A stretch of 64,000 nt of DNA from contig NZ_LT800497.1 of NCBI RefSeq assembly GCF_900166635.1, positions 3,768,344-3,832,343 on the forward strand. The letters run 5' to 3'. The position numbers and the translations under genes were made by a program. The first letter of the stretch is position 1; every line of letters begins with the position of its first letter. Source of the DNA: Oceanobacillus timonensis (GTDB lineage: Bacteria; Bacillota; Bacilli; Bacillales; Amphibacillaceae). The notes under the pieces were generated by a model that was not told the origin of the DNA, did not search any database, and saw nothing but the letters and a program-made list of their open reading frames with translations. Below, one piece after another: positions 54,279 to 63,961 of this stretch.

Positions 54279-55121
54279 ATGACAAATCAAATTCCAGAAA
54301 TCACATTACATGACGGTGTTCAAATTCCTGCTGTCGGCTTTGGTACGTACAAGCTGAAAGGACAACAAGGCGCACAGGCAATTAATACGGCCATTACAAA
54401 CGGCTATCGCTTACTCGATACAGCGTATAATTACGAAAATGAAGCTACTGTCGGCGAAGCAGTTCGCAGAAGTTCTGTTCCGCGTGAAGAATTAGTGATC
54501 ACATCCAAATTGCCTGGACGTTATCATCACTATGATGATGCGATTGTGACCATCCAGGAATCTCTATTCCGGGCCAATCTGGATTATTATGATCTATACT
54601 TAATTCATTGGCCAAATCCGATTCAGGATAACTATGTGGAAGCTTGGCAGGCATTAATTGATGCCCAAAAATTTGGTTATATCCGTTCCATCGGTGTATG
54701 CAACTTCTTACCGGAACATTTAGAACGGCTTGAAAAAGAGACGGGTATCCTGCCAACGGTGAATCAGGTTGAATTACATCCGCGATTCAATCAGGCAGAA
54801 CAGTTAAAATGGGACACGGATCATCGTATTGTAACAGAATCATGGAGCCCTCTATCCAGAGCAAGTGACCTGCTGCAAGATGAAACATTACAAAAAATTG
54901 CCGAAAAGCATCATAAAACGATTTCGCAAATTATTCTCCGCTGGCACTATCAACTGGGCGCGGTCGCAATTCCAAAATCAGCATCACCAGTTCGCCAAAA
55001 GGAAAATATCTCTATCTTTGACTTTGAACTGAATAATGAAGAGATGACAATGATTAATAGCCTGACAAAGACTGATGGACGTTTGAAAGATCAGGATCCG
55101 GCTGTTTATGAAGAGTTTTAA
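54279..55121 (+). CDS. aldo/keto reductase
   Basis: A 280-residue NADPH-dependent aldo/keto reductase. The catalytic tetrad is visible: Asp and Tyr in RLLDTAYNYENE, Lys in TSKLPG and His in LIHWPNP. NADP-binding is through IPKSASPVRQKENISIFDFEL. It is similar to B. subtilis YtbE/YvgN-type broad-range reductases, which act on methylglyoxal and other aldehydes. AAGGGAGAG lies before the ATG. It is alone with a strong terminator. Confidence 0.92.
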   Translation: MTNQIPEITLHDGVQIPAVGFGTYKLKGQQGAQAINTAITNGYRLLDTAYNYENEATVGEAVRRSSVPREELVITSKLPGRYHHYDDAIVTIQESLFRANLDYYDLYLIHWPNPIQDNYVEAWQALIDAQKFGYIRSIGVCNFLPEHLERLEKETGILPTVNQVELHPRFNQAEQLKWDTDHRIVTESWSPLSRASDLLQDETLQKIAEKHHKTISQIILRWHYQLGAVAIPKSASPVRQKENISIFDFELNNEEMTMINSLTKTDGRLKDQDPAVYEEF

Positions 55122-55139
55122 TATGGTGTTCATTAAAGG

Positions 55140-55188
55140 AAAAGAGCTGCTGCAAAATGCCTATCATGCATTTTGCAGCAGCTCTTTT
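55140..55188 (+). terminator. terminator of the aldo/keto reductase gene
   Basis: A 21-bp perfect stem (55140-55160 with 55168-55188), 7-base loop, followed by TT. It can work for both convergent genes. Confidence 0.93.
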
Positions 55189-55240
55189 TTCTCTGTCCGT
55201 TTAGCCCTTTCTATTTCTGGTTATAAGTCATATAGTCAAC

Positions 55241-56287
55241 TTACAACCCATATTTCTCTTTATCCAGGTTTAAATCTTTACAAAGTTGAATTAATTCTTC
55301 GTGAAGACTGTCAGCAATATCTACTCCTGTTTCTAATCTTTTTTTCTTTGTCATGGTTTCAATTTCACCCGGCAAGTAAATATGTCCATTTTCATCAATT
55401 TTTTCAGAGTTTACAATCATATCCGTGAAGTCATCTAATCTATCATAAAATCTATCTACTGGCATAATCTCATTAATATTTATTGCAATCATCGTACAAC
55501 CAACTTTATTCGGCTTATCATAGTCCAACAGAGATATATTTTTACTATAATTTGCGCCTGATAATACACCAGCTAAAATATCCATGACTAACGTTAATCC
55601 ATACCCTTTATGTCCGCCAATAGGTACCAGCGTTCCTTCCAGCCCTTTATCGGGATCTGTAGTTGGATTCCCCTCTGTATCTAAAGCCCAGCCTAATGGA
55701 ATATCTTCTCCTTTTGAACTGGCTAGTTGAAGTTTTCCACCAGCAACGACACTATTTGCAATGTCTAGTGTAATCGGTTCTTTCCCTCTGCGTGGAATGG
55801 AGAAACATATAGGATTATTTCCTAAAACCCTTTCTTTTCCTCCTGAAGGAGCCATTAATGATCCCGCATTCGTCGTAATAAAACCAATCATCCCTTGTTC
55901 AGCAGCCATTTGTGCATAACATGCTCCTGCGCCAATATGATTGCCATTATATAAAGTTGCAAAACCAATTCCTTTTTCTTTTGCTTTTTCAATTGCTTTT
56001 TCCATCGCTAACTGAGCTGGATAATGCCCCATGCCGTTATCTGCATCTAATACGCCTATTGTTTCTGTTTCTTTCGCCCATTTAGTATCCGGTTTGGCGT
56101 TAAATGCTCCAGACTGGAGTCGTTCAATATAAACAGGAACTCGCATAATACCGTGCGTATCAGTACCTTGCTTGTCTGCAAAGCTAATATTTTTTGCACA
56201 GATTTCAGCTTCCTTTTCGTCCACCCCGACAGCCTGTAAAGATTCTAATATAAAGTTCTCTAAGTTTGATAAATTCATTGTATACAT
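55241..56287 (-). CDS. Ldh-family (malate/lactate/diketogulonate-type) dehydrogenase
   Basis: A 348-residue protein of the Ldh_2 fold, the same fold as AllD but a distant member: DKQGTDTHGIMRVPVYIERL, GVLDADNGMGHYPAQLAMEKAI, YNGNHIGAGACYAQMAA, TTNAGSLMAPSGG, LGNNPICFSIP and GGHKGYGLTLVMDILAG. It lacks the AllD-specific CQSDPMVVPFGG. It is the last gene of a unit with KdgT and two epimerases, so a sugar-acid substrate (2,3-diketo-L-gulonate-like or another 2-keto acid) is likely. GAGGAGAG precedes the ATG by 8 bases. Confidence 0.87.
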   Translation of the reverse strand: MYTMNLSNLENFILESLQAVGVDEKEAEICAKNISFADKQGTDTHGIMRVPVYIERLQSGAFNAKPDTKWAKETETIGVLDADNGMGHYPAQLAMEKAIEKAKEKGIGFATLYNGNHIGAGACYAQMAAEQGMIGFITTNAGSLMAPSGGKERVLGNNPICFSIPRRGKEPITLDIANSVVAGGKLQLASSKGEDIPLGWALDTEGNPTTDPDKGLEGTLVPIGGHKGYGLTLVMDILAGVLSGANYSKNISLLDYDKPNKVGCTMIAININEIMPVDRFYDRLDDFTDMIVNSEKIDENGHIYLPGEIETMTKKKRLETGVDIADSLHEELIQLCKDLNLDKEKYGL

Positions 56288-56322
56288 GTCAATCTCTCCT
56301 CATTTATTATATTCTTCTATTG

Positions 56323-57333
56323 TTAATTAATTTTTTCAGAAGTTATATCATTTGTTACCTCATCCTCTTTTGGCGATACATTCTTTTGAGCACCAGTAAG
56401 CTTCACTAATAAGGTTAGAGCAATTGGTAGTAATATTGCTGTGGTTACCGCAGCAGCTGCTACTTGTACCGTTGCTATAGCTTCAAGAGAAGCAAAAGCC
56501 GGATTGGCTGATGCGATTACCGCTGGTACCATTACTGCATTTCCAGCGGTTGTTCCCTCTGCAGCACCAACAATGGGATTCCATTTAAATAATTTAAATA
56601 CAAAATAAGCAGCGCCGCCAGTGAATACTAACGTCATCAGACCTAAAAGTATTCCGCTTAATCCACCTTCGAGTATTGATGATAAGTCTATTCCCATCCC
56701 TAAAGCAAAAGCCAGGAAGGGTATGATCATATCACTGCCGCTAACAAAAAAGTCTCTCATTTTTTCATCTAAATTACCTAATACCGTACCTACTAATAAC
56801 GGGATTAAAACAGATATGAACGGCATAATAGAGAACATACCTTCCACAAATCCCATAACACCTAATACAGTAAAAGCTAACATTGATAAGAGTGGACCAT
56901 CATTTAAAACTAATATGGAATAAGCAGCTTTATCGTCTTGTTTACCGTACTGTGATGCTACAGCCATATACATAGCTCCATTACTATTTGACATGGCAGC
57001 CATGATAGCTAAAGGAGCCAGTCCTAACCAAAGCCCAGACTCTCCAGCAAATGTGATCGCTATTACAGTGAATATGATAGCTACCAGCCATTTTATCGCT
57101 AAGAGCGTTACCCCTTTTGCAACACTTGTTCCAAAGCTTCGAAGATTCAATTGTGCACCGGCACAGACAAGATATAATGCAGCTAAAACCGGAACAGCGT
57201 CTACAAATAGCGCTTGCGTAAAACCATCTATTCTTAAAGCATTAGGAGCCACCGTATTAACTACTGAGCCCAGCAAGAGGGGGACGACCATCATTCCACC
57301 AGGTATTCGCTCTAAAAATTTCTTTATTTCCAT
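56323..57333 (-). CDS. kdgT: 2-keto-3-deoxygluconate permease (KdgT family)
   Basis: A 336-residue secondary carrier with about ten helices. The N-terminal IKKFLERIPGGMMVVPLLLG, LGSVVNTVAPNALRI, VCAGAQLNLRSFGTSVAKG, AAMSNSNGAMYMAVASQYG and the C-terminal GAAEGTTAGNAVMVPAV are characteristic of KdgT. It takes up 2-keto-3-deoxygluconate with protons. There is no kdgK or kdgA in the window, so the transported acid may be a related one. It is 36 bases from the dehydrogenase gene. Confidence 0.9.
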   Translation of the reverse strand: MEIKKFLERIPGGMMVVPLLLGSVVNTVAPNALRIDGFTQALFVDAVPVLAALYLVCAGAQLNLRSFGTSVAKGVTLLAIKWLVAIIFTVIAITFAGESGLWLGLAPLAIMAAMSNSNGAMYMAVASQYGKQDDKAAYSILVLNDGPLLSMLAFTVLGVMGFVEGMFSIMPFISVLIPLLVGTVLGNLDEKMRDFFVSGSDMIIPFLAFALGMGIDLSSILEGGLSGILLGLMTLVFTGGAAYFVFKLFKWNPIVGAAEGTTAGNAVMVPAVIASANPAFASLEAIATVQVAAAAVTTAILLPIALTLLVKLTGAQKNVSPKEDEVTNDITSEKIN

Positions 57334-57392
57334 GTATCTCGCCTCTTTTATAATAAATTTCTTTAGAAACTTAAATGAAAATATAGTAACGT

Positions 57393-58304
57393 TTAATGCA
57401 TTACATTTTGGTCACGAACAATATCAAGAGCGTTTTTCAATATCTTTCTTGTTTCTCTTTCATTATTCAGATAATTATCCGCATCTCTTCCTCTTACTTC
57501 TGCTGCCACACGTAATCCTTCTTCTTTTTTAATGCCAAGTTCGTCTGCTTTTCTTAAGGCAGACGCTATCTTATCGATTGTTAAAAACCCTGGTTCTCCA
57601 AGCGGCATATGATTATCACCATATAAATGATTCTTCTTGTCCAGAACGGCATTGGAAAAATGAATTTGATGCGTCTCATGCTTTGCTTCTTCCAAAGCTT
57701 CATGAATATCTTCGCCATTTAGCGCTGCATGTGCGGTATCAAATGCCAAACCAATATTTTTATATTGTTTTTCTACTCGATGAATGAATCCCACCGCTTC
57801 ATTTGTTGGTCCTATTATTCTTTTTTTATGAGCGTCACGATCCAGCGGCTCTACTAAAACATTCATATGATAGGCAGCTGCTTCTTCACAAATTTCACAT
57901 ACACTTTCGTATAAGCCTTCCATGGCATCTTTTCGCAACTTAACCCCCGGGTCTGCTCCCGTTACAAAAGCAATATTGGATGCTCCACACTCTGCTGCTC
58001 CATAAATGCTTTCTGTTAGTTGTTTCACGGATTCTTTTCTTAATTTGGAATCAGTGGAGGAAACATCTAACCCATTTTTATCAATCAAAAAAGTTAACCA
58101 TTGTGTTATCTCATATTGATTTTCTGTTGCTAAATCAGCAATCTGCTTCCGTTCAGCAACCTGAGATACATCTCCAATTTCGAAAGCACGATAAAAACCT
58201 TCCTCTGATAATTGTTTCATTATATCTGCTGTAAATCCCGCTTTGTCTTTTACCGGAAAGAAAATTTCTGGTATTAGCAAAGAAGGGATAAATCGATTAG
58301 TCAT
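57393..58304 (-). CDS. sugar phosphate isomerase/epimerase (TIM barrel), second of pair
   Basis: A 303-residue AP-endonuclease-2-fold TIM barrel protein. Landmarks are IPSLLIPEIFFPVKDK, GASNIAFVTGADPG, NVLVEPLDRDAHKKRIIGP (metal ligand Glu), IGLAFDTAHAALNGED (Asp, His), HQIHFSNAVLDKKNH (His) and LRVAAEVRGRD (Glu). The start at 58304 overlaps the upstream epimerase by 8 bases; GGAGTTGAGG precedes it. A frame start at 58325 exists but lies farther inside the upstream gene. The substrate is unknown. Confidence 0.83.
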   Translation of the reverse strand: MTNRFIPSLLIPEIFFPVKDKAGFTADIMKQLSEEGFYRAFEIGDVSQVAERKQIADLATENQYEITQWLTFLIDKNGLDVSSTDSKLRKESVKQLTESIYGAAECGASNIAFVTGADPGVKLRKDAMEGLYESVCEICEEAAAYHMNVLVEPLDRDAHKKRIIGPTNEAVGFIHRVEKQYKNIGLAFDTAHAALNGEDIHEALEEAKHETHQIHFSNAVLDKKNHLYGDNHMPLGEPGFLTIDKIASALRKADELGIKKEEGLRVAAEVRGRDADNYLNNERETRKILKNALDIVRDQNVMH

Positions 58305-59130
58305 TTTCCTCAACTCCATTTGCAATCGGTTTCAATTTTTCCTCAACATATTTTCCAACATTTAAAATAACCTTATTCGGATCTTCCGCAGCTTCTTCGG
58401 TTTCCTCTTCAATCATTATCCACCCTTGATAACCACTATCTTTCAGTGTTTGTACGATATAAGGAAAATCAATATCTCCTGTTCCCATTTCCTTCCACTC
58501 TTTATTGTTGGAACGATCTTTAAAATGAACATGTTTGATAATAGAAAGATTGTCTTCGATAATATCTTCTGGCCGCATCCCGCCAGCTTTAATATGTCCG
58601 GCATCCGGTGTATAACTCATATAAGACGTATCCAACAGTTCAAACAACACATCGTAATCGGCTTTTGTTCGGAAATAGGATGTTTCTGGAGAAGCCGGAT
58701 GGAAAGATGCTTGTACGCCTTTTTCATATGCTCTTTTTCCGACAGCATTTGCACAAGCGATAATTTGCTTTTGACGTTCCAATAAATGATCTCTATTCGG
58801 TCCGACACGCGATGGCAGATTCATCACTGCCCCAGGAAAGTTTGTCAGATAATCAATATAATAATCGGCTCGTTCTCTTTCCTCTTGCGTTTCTTCATCA
58901 TTAGCCCAAGTGAAAGGTACTGTTAATGCCGCTAAAGAAATACCTCTTTCATCTAATGCTTGTTTTAATTTTTCCGGATCGTTTTGATACCTTCCCAGCA
59001 TGGCAACTTGAACATCTACTCCTTGGAAACCTGCATTACTTACAGTATCTATTACGTCATCAAGGTAGTCTGATTCTTTATCATAATCTAGCTCCCAAGT
59101 TGACGTATGACATCCAAATTTAATACGCAT
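58297..59130 (-). CDS. sugar phosphate isomerase/epimerase (TIM barrel), first of pair
   Basis: A 277-residue IolE/xylose-isomerase-like TIM barrel protein: IKFGCHTSTWELDYDKES, GVDVQVAMLGRY, VQASFHPASPETSY, MSYTPDAGHIKAGGM (Asp/His metal ligands), KHVHFKDRS (His) and GWIMIEEETEEA (Glu). AGGAGG seven bases before the ATG at 59130 fixes the start; the frame is open from 59166. It heads the transcription unit epimerase-epimerase-kdgT-dehydrogenase, with the ROK regulator divergent. A role in isomerising a keto-sugar acid or inosose is inferred. Confidence 0.85.
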   Translation of the reverse strand: MRIKFGCHTSTWELDYDKESDYLDDVIDTVSNAGFQGVDVQVAMLGRYQNDPEKLKQALDERGISLAALTVPFTWANDEETQEERERADYYIDYLTNFPGAVMNLPSRVGPNRDHLLERQKQIIACANAVGKRAYEKGVQASFHPASPETSYFRTKADYDVLFELLDTSYMSYTPDAGHIKAGGMRPEDIIEDNLSIIKHVHFKDRSNNKEWKEMGTGDIDFPYIVQTLKDSGYQGWIMIEEETEEAAEDPNKVILNVGKYVEEKLKPIANGVEEND

Positions 59131-60045
59131 TTGCAGTCCTCCTATTTTTATAAGTTTTTGGTACAAGGAATTCAGAAAACCTATCGAATGATGGAATCAA
59201 AATCGTTGTTTCCCATTCAAGCATTACGTTAAGTAACAAATATAATAAACGATATAGCTTAACACCGTATGGAACAGCTATCTTTTTATGTCATAACCCA
59301 TGCTTATAGAGAACTTTATGATAAACTCCAAAAATTAGATAGCGTTTTCATATTTTATTGACACTACATAGTTGCCTTATCTTCTATGATTGCCAGCAAT
59401 AAAGAAAAGGCTTACAATCTGAACGAAAATGTTCAGTGGATTAATACTAACACACCTAACTTTGTTTTTCCATGGGAAGAACTAATTTTATATAAAAAAA
59501 TTTTAAAATTTATCTTTTAAGGCGCTTATATACAGTATTTTTAACGTCTAAATGTCTGTTTGAATAAATCATTTCATTGTAAATACCACGAAAAAATGCA
59601 TATAATTGTTATATAGAATGATGCATCTTGCATTTTTTACATAAAGTTACATCTAAAATATAATTTAAAAATCTTATGGATTCATTTACAATGAACACAA
59701 AACATACAGCGAATTTTACTCTTTTATATGTAACATCTATATAATCATTCTAAGACTATGTCATCATGTGCAGAGAAAGTAGGTTTAACACGATACTTCC
59801 GTCTTTATACTAATATTGGTACATACAGACTAATATATATGTTTGTTATTAAAGAATAAAATTTCGCTCACCCGTTCATTTTATGTTAAAAAAAGGAAAA
59901 TTTCACTATTAAAAGGGGAATGAAATTTTACATTCTGTCTTTACATCAAATCTGTTTACCCAATTATCGTATGTTCATTTTGTTAACGATTCATTATTCA
60001 TTACATTATTATGCCTCTAACACATTGAAAGGAATGATATTTAAA
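59131..60045. other. divergent regulatory region between the epimerase operon and the ROK gene
   Basis: About 900 AT-rich bases with no gene I can support. It includes CTGAAC-n6-GTTCAG (59419-59436) as the best operator candidate, and an ATGCA-TCT-TGCAT repeat at about 59624-59636. No strong sigma-A pair stands out. The length is unusual for a divergent pair. Confidence 0.5.
59419..59436. promoter_or_regulatory. candidate operator in the epimerase/ROK divergent region
   Basis: CTGAAC (59419-59424) and GTTCAG (59431-59436) form an inverted repeat with a 6-base gap. Position and symmetry suit a dimeric repressor such as the ROK protein, but a single short repeat is weak evidence. Confidence 0.4.
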
Positions 60046-61251
60046 GTGGAAACTATTACGGCAGACCAGTATTTAGTCAAAAAAATTAATAAAGCATTAA
60101 TATTACGTATCATAAGAGAACACTCTCCTCTTTCAAAGCCTGATATTGTCACTAAATCCGGGCTTAATCGCGGGACAGTATCTCGATTAGTTAATGAACT
60201 TGAAGCAGCTTCCATTATTAAACAATTAGGTGAAGGAATTTCATCTGGAGGCAGAAAACCAACCATGTATACCATCAAGGGAGATTCTGGCTTTGTTATT
60301 GGTATCACTGTTAAATCGAAATTATTAGAAGTAGCATTGGCTGACCTAAACGGAAAAATAGTCAAACGTTTTACGAAGGAATTGACTAGTAAAACACCTA
60401 AGTTTATTATAAAAAAGATTATTGAATCCATAAAAGAGATGCAGGAATATGTTCAAGAAAGTATATTTCAAATTACTTGTATCGGTATTGGTTTCCCCGG
60501 TATGGTCGATGCGAATGGTACGGTTTTAAAAGCACCATCTTTAAAATGGAACGATGTAGACTTGAGACAAATGATTGTTGATACATTTCAAATTCCATGT
60601 GTTGTAGATAATGAGGCAAGGGTAGGCTTGATTGGAGAAAAACAGTTTGATAAGCATAACGCTTTAACGGATACCTTATATGTAAGTGTTAGTAATGTCA
60701 TAGGCAGTGCTGTCACGATTAAGAATGAATTATTCCGCGGGTACAATGGATTATCCGGAGAGGCAGGACATCTTATCGTTAAATATAATGGCAAAAAATG
60801 CTCTTGTGGAAGCAAAGGGTGTTGGCAAATGTATGCTTCGACCAATGCTTTATTAAAAAAACTTTCGAGCGTTTCTGAAGTGACAGAACAATTACATGCA
60901 AGTCCTTTTTCACAACTTTCCGTTGAATTCTTAGAATCATTGGCCAGTCAAGGTAATCAATTCGTCATAAAAGAGATAGAAGAAATAGGCCAATATTTAG
61001 GTATAGGTCTCATCAGTCTTGTTAATGTTTTAAACCCCAAAAATGTTCTCATAGGGGGAGATATCACCAAACTAAAAGAGTGGGTAGAACCTTCTTTGAA
61101 TGAAACGCTCCGTGCCAGCGTTTTACCTGATCATAATAAAGGGTTAGATATTCTATTTTCTGAATTAGGTTCAGATTCCACCATTATTGGAGCAATCGCT
61201 GTTGCCTTAACCCACTTTTTTGAAAATGGTTATCACATTAGCTCGGAATAA
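60046..61251 (+). CDS. ROK-family transcriptional repressor (XylR-like)
   Basis: A ROK regulator of about 401 residues. The N-terminal winged helix is ALILRIIREHSPLSKPDIV and SGLNRGTVSRLVNELEAASII, then SSGGRKPTMYTIKG. The ROK domain has VDNEARVGLIGEKQFD, GYNGLSGEAGHLIVKYNGKK and the zinc site CSCGSKGCWQMYAS. It follows B. subtilis XylR in layout and length. The frame is open from 59920; I place the start at the GTG at 60046 (GAAAGGA 12 bases upstream) because it matches the family N-terminus, but an ATG at 60034 is possible. The regulator may serve the divergent sugar-acid genes or xylulokinase. Confidence 0.87.
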   Translation: METITADQYLVKKINKALILRIIREHSPLSKPDIVTKSGLNRGTVSRLVNELEAASIIKQLGEGISSGGRKPTMYTIKGDSGFVIGITVKSKLLEVALADLNGKIVKRFTKELTSKTPKFIIKKIIESIKEMQEYVQESIFQITCIGIGFPGMVDANGTVLKAPSLKWNDVDLRQMIVDTFQIPCVVDNEARVGLIGEKQFDKHNALTDTLYVSVSNVIGSAVTIKNELFRGYNGLSGEAGHLIVKYNGKKCSCGSKGCWQMYASTNALLKKLSSVSEVTEQLHASPFSQLSVEFLESLASQGNQFVIKEIEEIGQYLGIGLISLVNVLNPKNVLIGGDITKLKEWVEPSLNETLRASVLPDHNKGLDILFSELGSDSTIIGAIAVALTHFFENGYHISSE

Positions 61252-61364
61252 ATATTGGATCCTGTATCGAATTAAACTCGATTCACCTGTTTGTTAGGAA
61301 ACCATGTTAACTATGGTTTTACTGAGAACGAAATCAATCGTTATATTAAAAGCAGACGCCACCC

Positions 61365-61402
61365 ACTTGCAGAGAAAGCAGGTATTTTCTCTGCAAGTTT
61401 TT
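61365..61402 (+). terminator. terminator of the ROK gene
   Basis: A 13-bp stem ACTTGCAGAGAAA (61365-61377) with TTTCTCTGCAAGT (61386-61398), 8-base loop, followed by TTTT. Confidence 0.9.
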
Positions 61403-61438
61403 AGTGTTTGAAATGATAAATGGAGTAATAGCCATTTT

Positions 61439-62380
61439 CTAAATCATAAACAAAAACACCAAGTAAACAAGCGGAATACTGACAACCGACAAGAGTGTAG
61501 AGAAGAACACAACCACCGCTGAAAATTCCACGTCCCCTCCATACACTTGGGCATACATGCTTATCGTTGCCGGGCTCGGCGTAGCAGAAAGCAGACAAGC
61601 AATCATAAATAATTCAAACGGCATGCGAAAGAATAATAATGGCAGAAAAAAGAGGAGCGGATAAATGAATAATCGAATAACAACAGCAAGATAAACAAAG
61701 ATATCCTTCATATACACCAGTGCTTTCGAAAAAGTAACGCTTGAAATCATCATACCAATCATAATCATCGATAGCGGTACAGTCATCTGACCAATCGTTT
61801 CTATAGGCCCCATAATAAAAGCAGGAATGGGAATAGGAAAGATAAATAAAATAAAACCAACTACCGTTGCTAAAAAACCGGGATTTTTGAAAATAAACAT
61901 CGCTTTGGAAACCGGAAGCCCTTCTGGATTCATAATATAAATCGCATAGGTCCATATCAGAATAAAATAAATCAGGTTAAACACCGAAGCAAATAGCACG
62001 CCTTCCTGCCCAAACAGTTGCAGAATAATCACCATACCGATAAATCCTTGGTTTCCAAACAGAATAACATTTTCAAACACTGCCTTCCGTTCCATCGGCA
62101 ATGTCATTTTTTTAGTAATAAACCGGCTTAAAAAAAGAGTCCCTCCCATGATATAAATGGAAAGGACAAACATAATAAAGGCACCATAAGCCTGTTCATA
62201 TTGGAAAGGCATATGCATGGAGCTAATAATCAGACAAGGCAAAGCGACATATAATAATAGGGTGGTAAACGCACGCTGACCATCCTCCGAAATAAATCCC
62301 TTCCGCCGGATAAACCAGCCGATTGCTACAATAATATACAATGAACCAATCTCGTATGCCAGTGTAAATAATGTATCCAT
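61439..62380 (-). CDS. AEC-family (auxin-efflux-carrier-like) transporter
   Basis: A 313-residue AEC transporter with about ten helices: IIVAIGWFIRRKGFISED, LYVALPCLIISSMHMP, FGNQGFIGMVIILQLFG in the first half and the second-half FFRMPFELFMIACLLSATPSPAT with SMYAQVYGGDVE. Malate and other dicarboxylates have been proposed as substrates for bacterial members. A start at 62410 is open, but the ATG at 62380 has GGTGGAG upstream and begins at the usual place. It follows xylB on the same strand after about 70 bases. Confidence 0.88.
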   Translation of the reverse strand: MDTLFTLAYEIGSLYIIVAIGWFIRRKGFISEDGQRAFTTLLLYVALPCLIISSMHMPFQYEQAYGAFIMFVLSIYIMGGTLFLSRFITKKMTLPMERKAVFENVILFGNQGFIGMVIILQLFGQEGVLFASVFNLIYFILIWTYAIYIMNPEGLPVSKAMFIFKNPGFLATVVGFILFIFPIPIPAFIMGPIETIGQMTVPLSMIMIGMMISSVTFSKALVYMKDIFVYLAVVIRLFIYPLLFFLPLLFFRMPFELFMIACLLSATPSPATISMYAQVYGGDVEFSAVVVFFSTLLSVVSIPLVYLVFLFMI

Positions 62381-62449
62381 GCCTCTCCACCTTCCTCTTT
62401 CACATACCATTACAGGATATTCAGAAAGTGAGAAGCATGTGATGAATGA

Positions 62450-63961
62450 CTATCCTTCATCATTATTTCGATATTTCATTAAATCCTTATTGATTTGATT
62501 GGTTGATGTATAAATAGATTGATATAATGCAAAAAGGTCTTTATACTTCTCTACATTTTCCGGAATAGGCTCCACCGTTTTTTCTTTTTCCAGAAAAACA
62601 GCAGCACATTCCTGCAGAGATGAAAACCAACCCGATCCATATGCAGCCAGCATCGCAGCCCCCATTCCTGGTCCTTGTTCACTGCTCAGCTTAATTACTG
62701 CGGCATTATATATATCTGCCTGTATTTGCAGCCATATATCACTTTTTGCACCGCCACCAATGGCAATAATGCGATCAATAACCTTTCCGTTTTCTCTAAA
62801 AATTTCTACCGATTCATTTAAAGAAAACGTAATTCCCTCCATCACAGCTCTTGTAAAATGCTTCATGTTATGCGAACTGTCTATACCAATAAAGCTGCCG
62901 CGGATGGTGGAATCAACATGAGGTGTCCGTTCTCCAACGAGATAAGGCGTAAATAAAAGTCCATTTGCTCCCACCGGTACGTCTGCTGCTTTATTTAATA
63001 AATCATCAAACGGCACATCTTTTGCAAACGTATTCTTAAACCACGATAAACTGTAACCAGCAGCAAGTGTAACCCCCATCGTGTAGTACGCATCTGGAGC
63101 AGCATGGTTTAAGTAATGTACCTTTCCTGCAAATGATTTATCTCCAGCATCCTCATAGGATAGAACAACACCGGAAGTACCTAAACTGGCCATCGTCTCC
63201 CCTTCTTCCAGGATACCGGCGCCAATCGCTCTACAAGCATTATCCGCACCACCTGCAAACACTTTTATTTGCTCGGATAAACCGGTTTGCTCTGCTATCT
63301 CTTTCTTGATATTTCCAACCATCGCATGAGAAGGAACCAGCGGAGGACAAAAATCAGGTTGAATATCAAAGGCTTCGCACATTTCTTTACTCCACGAACG
63401 ATCCTCCATATCTAATAACAATGTTCCAGCAGCATCAGAATAATCCATATGCAGCTCTCCAGTTAAACGAAACCGCAAATAGTCTTTGGGCAATAAAAAC
63501 AGCTTTGCTTGTTCATAATTTTCAGGTTCATGTTTTCTAACCCATTCCATTTTCGGTAATGTAAACCCCTCCAACGCGATGTTTTTAGGTAGTTGCAGAA
63601 GTTTGTCCTTCCCGACACGTTCCGTGATTTCCTGACATTCTACGGTTGTACGTGTATCATTCCATAAAATTGCCGGGCGAATCACTTCCTTATAGTCATC
63701 TAATAAAACCAGGCCATGCATCTGTCCGGAAAAGCTGATTCCTTCAATATCCGCCACATCACCAGTAAAACTGTCCGTAAGTTCGTTAAGACCAGAAATA
63801 GCCTGCTCCACCCAATCTTCCGGATTTTGTTCACTATGCCCGGCTTTCTCTTGCATTAATGGATATTCTTTAGCTACCTCTTGAACCAACTGCCCTTTCT
63901 GGTTCATCAAAAGCAGTTTCACAGCACTCGTTCCTAAATCAACACCAATAACATACTTCAT
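62450..63961 (-). CDS. xylB: xylulokinase (FGGY family)
   Basis: A 503-residue FGGY kinase. The first phosphate-binding loop is VIGVDLGTSAVKLLLM, the family motif ISFSGQMHGLVLLD and the following ILWNDTRTTVECQEI are typical of xylulokinases, with the catalytic Asp in FAGGADNACRAIGAG, and VMEGITFSLNESVEI and AIGGGAKSDIWLQIQADI near the C-terminus. It makes D-xylulose 5-phosphate for the pentose phosphate pathway. GGAGAGGATG lies upstream. Only 39 bases remain to the window end, so the partner (xylose isomerase in related genomes) would be outside. It might act on another ketopentose, given the sugar-acid genes nearby. Confidence 0.92.
   Translation of the reverse strand: MKYVIGVDLGTSAVKLLLMNQKGQLVQEVAKEYPLMQEKAGHSEQNPEDWVEQAISGLNELTDSFTGDVADIEGISFSGQMHGLVLLDDYKEVIRPAILWNDTRTTVECQEITERVGKDKLLQLPKNIALEGFTLPKMEWVRKHEPENYEQAKLFLLPKDYLRFRLTGELHMDYSDAAGTLLLDMEDRSWSKEMCEAFDIQPDFCPPLVPSHAMVGNIKKEIAEQTGLSEQIKVFAGGADNACRAIGAGILEEGETMASLGTSGVVLSYEDAGDKSFAGKVHYLNHAAPDAYYTMGVTLAAGYSLSWFKNTFAKDVPFDDLLNKAADVPVGANGLLFTPYLVGERTPHVDSTIRGSFIGIDSSHNMKHFTRAVMEGITFSLNESVEIFRENGKVIDRIIAIGGGAKSDIWLQIQADIYNAAVIKLSSEQGPGMGAAMLAAYGSGWFSSLQECAAVFLEKEKTVEPIPENVEKYKDLFALYQSIYTSTNQINKDLMKYRNNDEG

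Noticed and set aside
59760..61380. Repeated TGCAGAGAAAG(T/C)AGGT near 59769 and 61369
   Set aside because: The second copy is half of the ROK terminator stem; a single 15-base resemblance across 1.6 kb is not enough for a repeat family.
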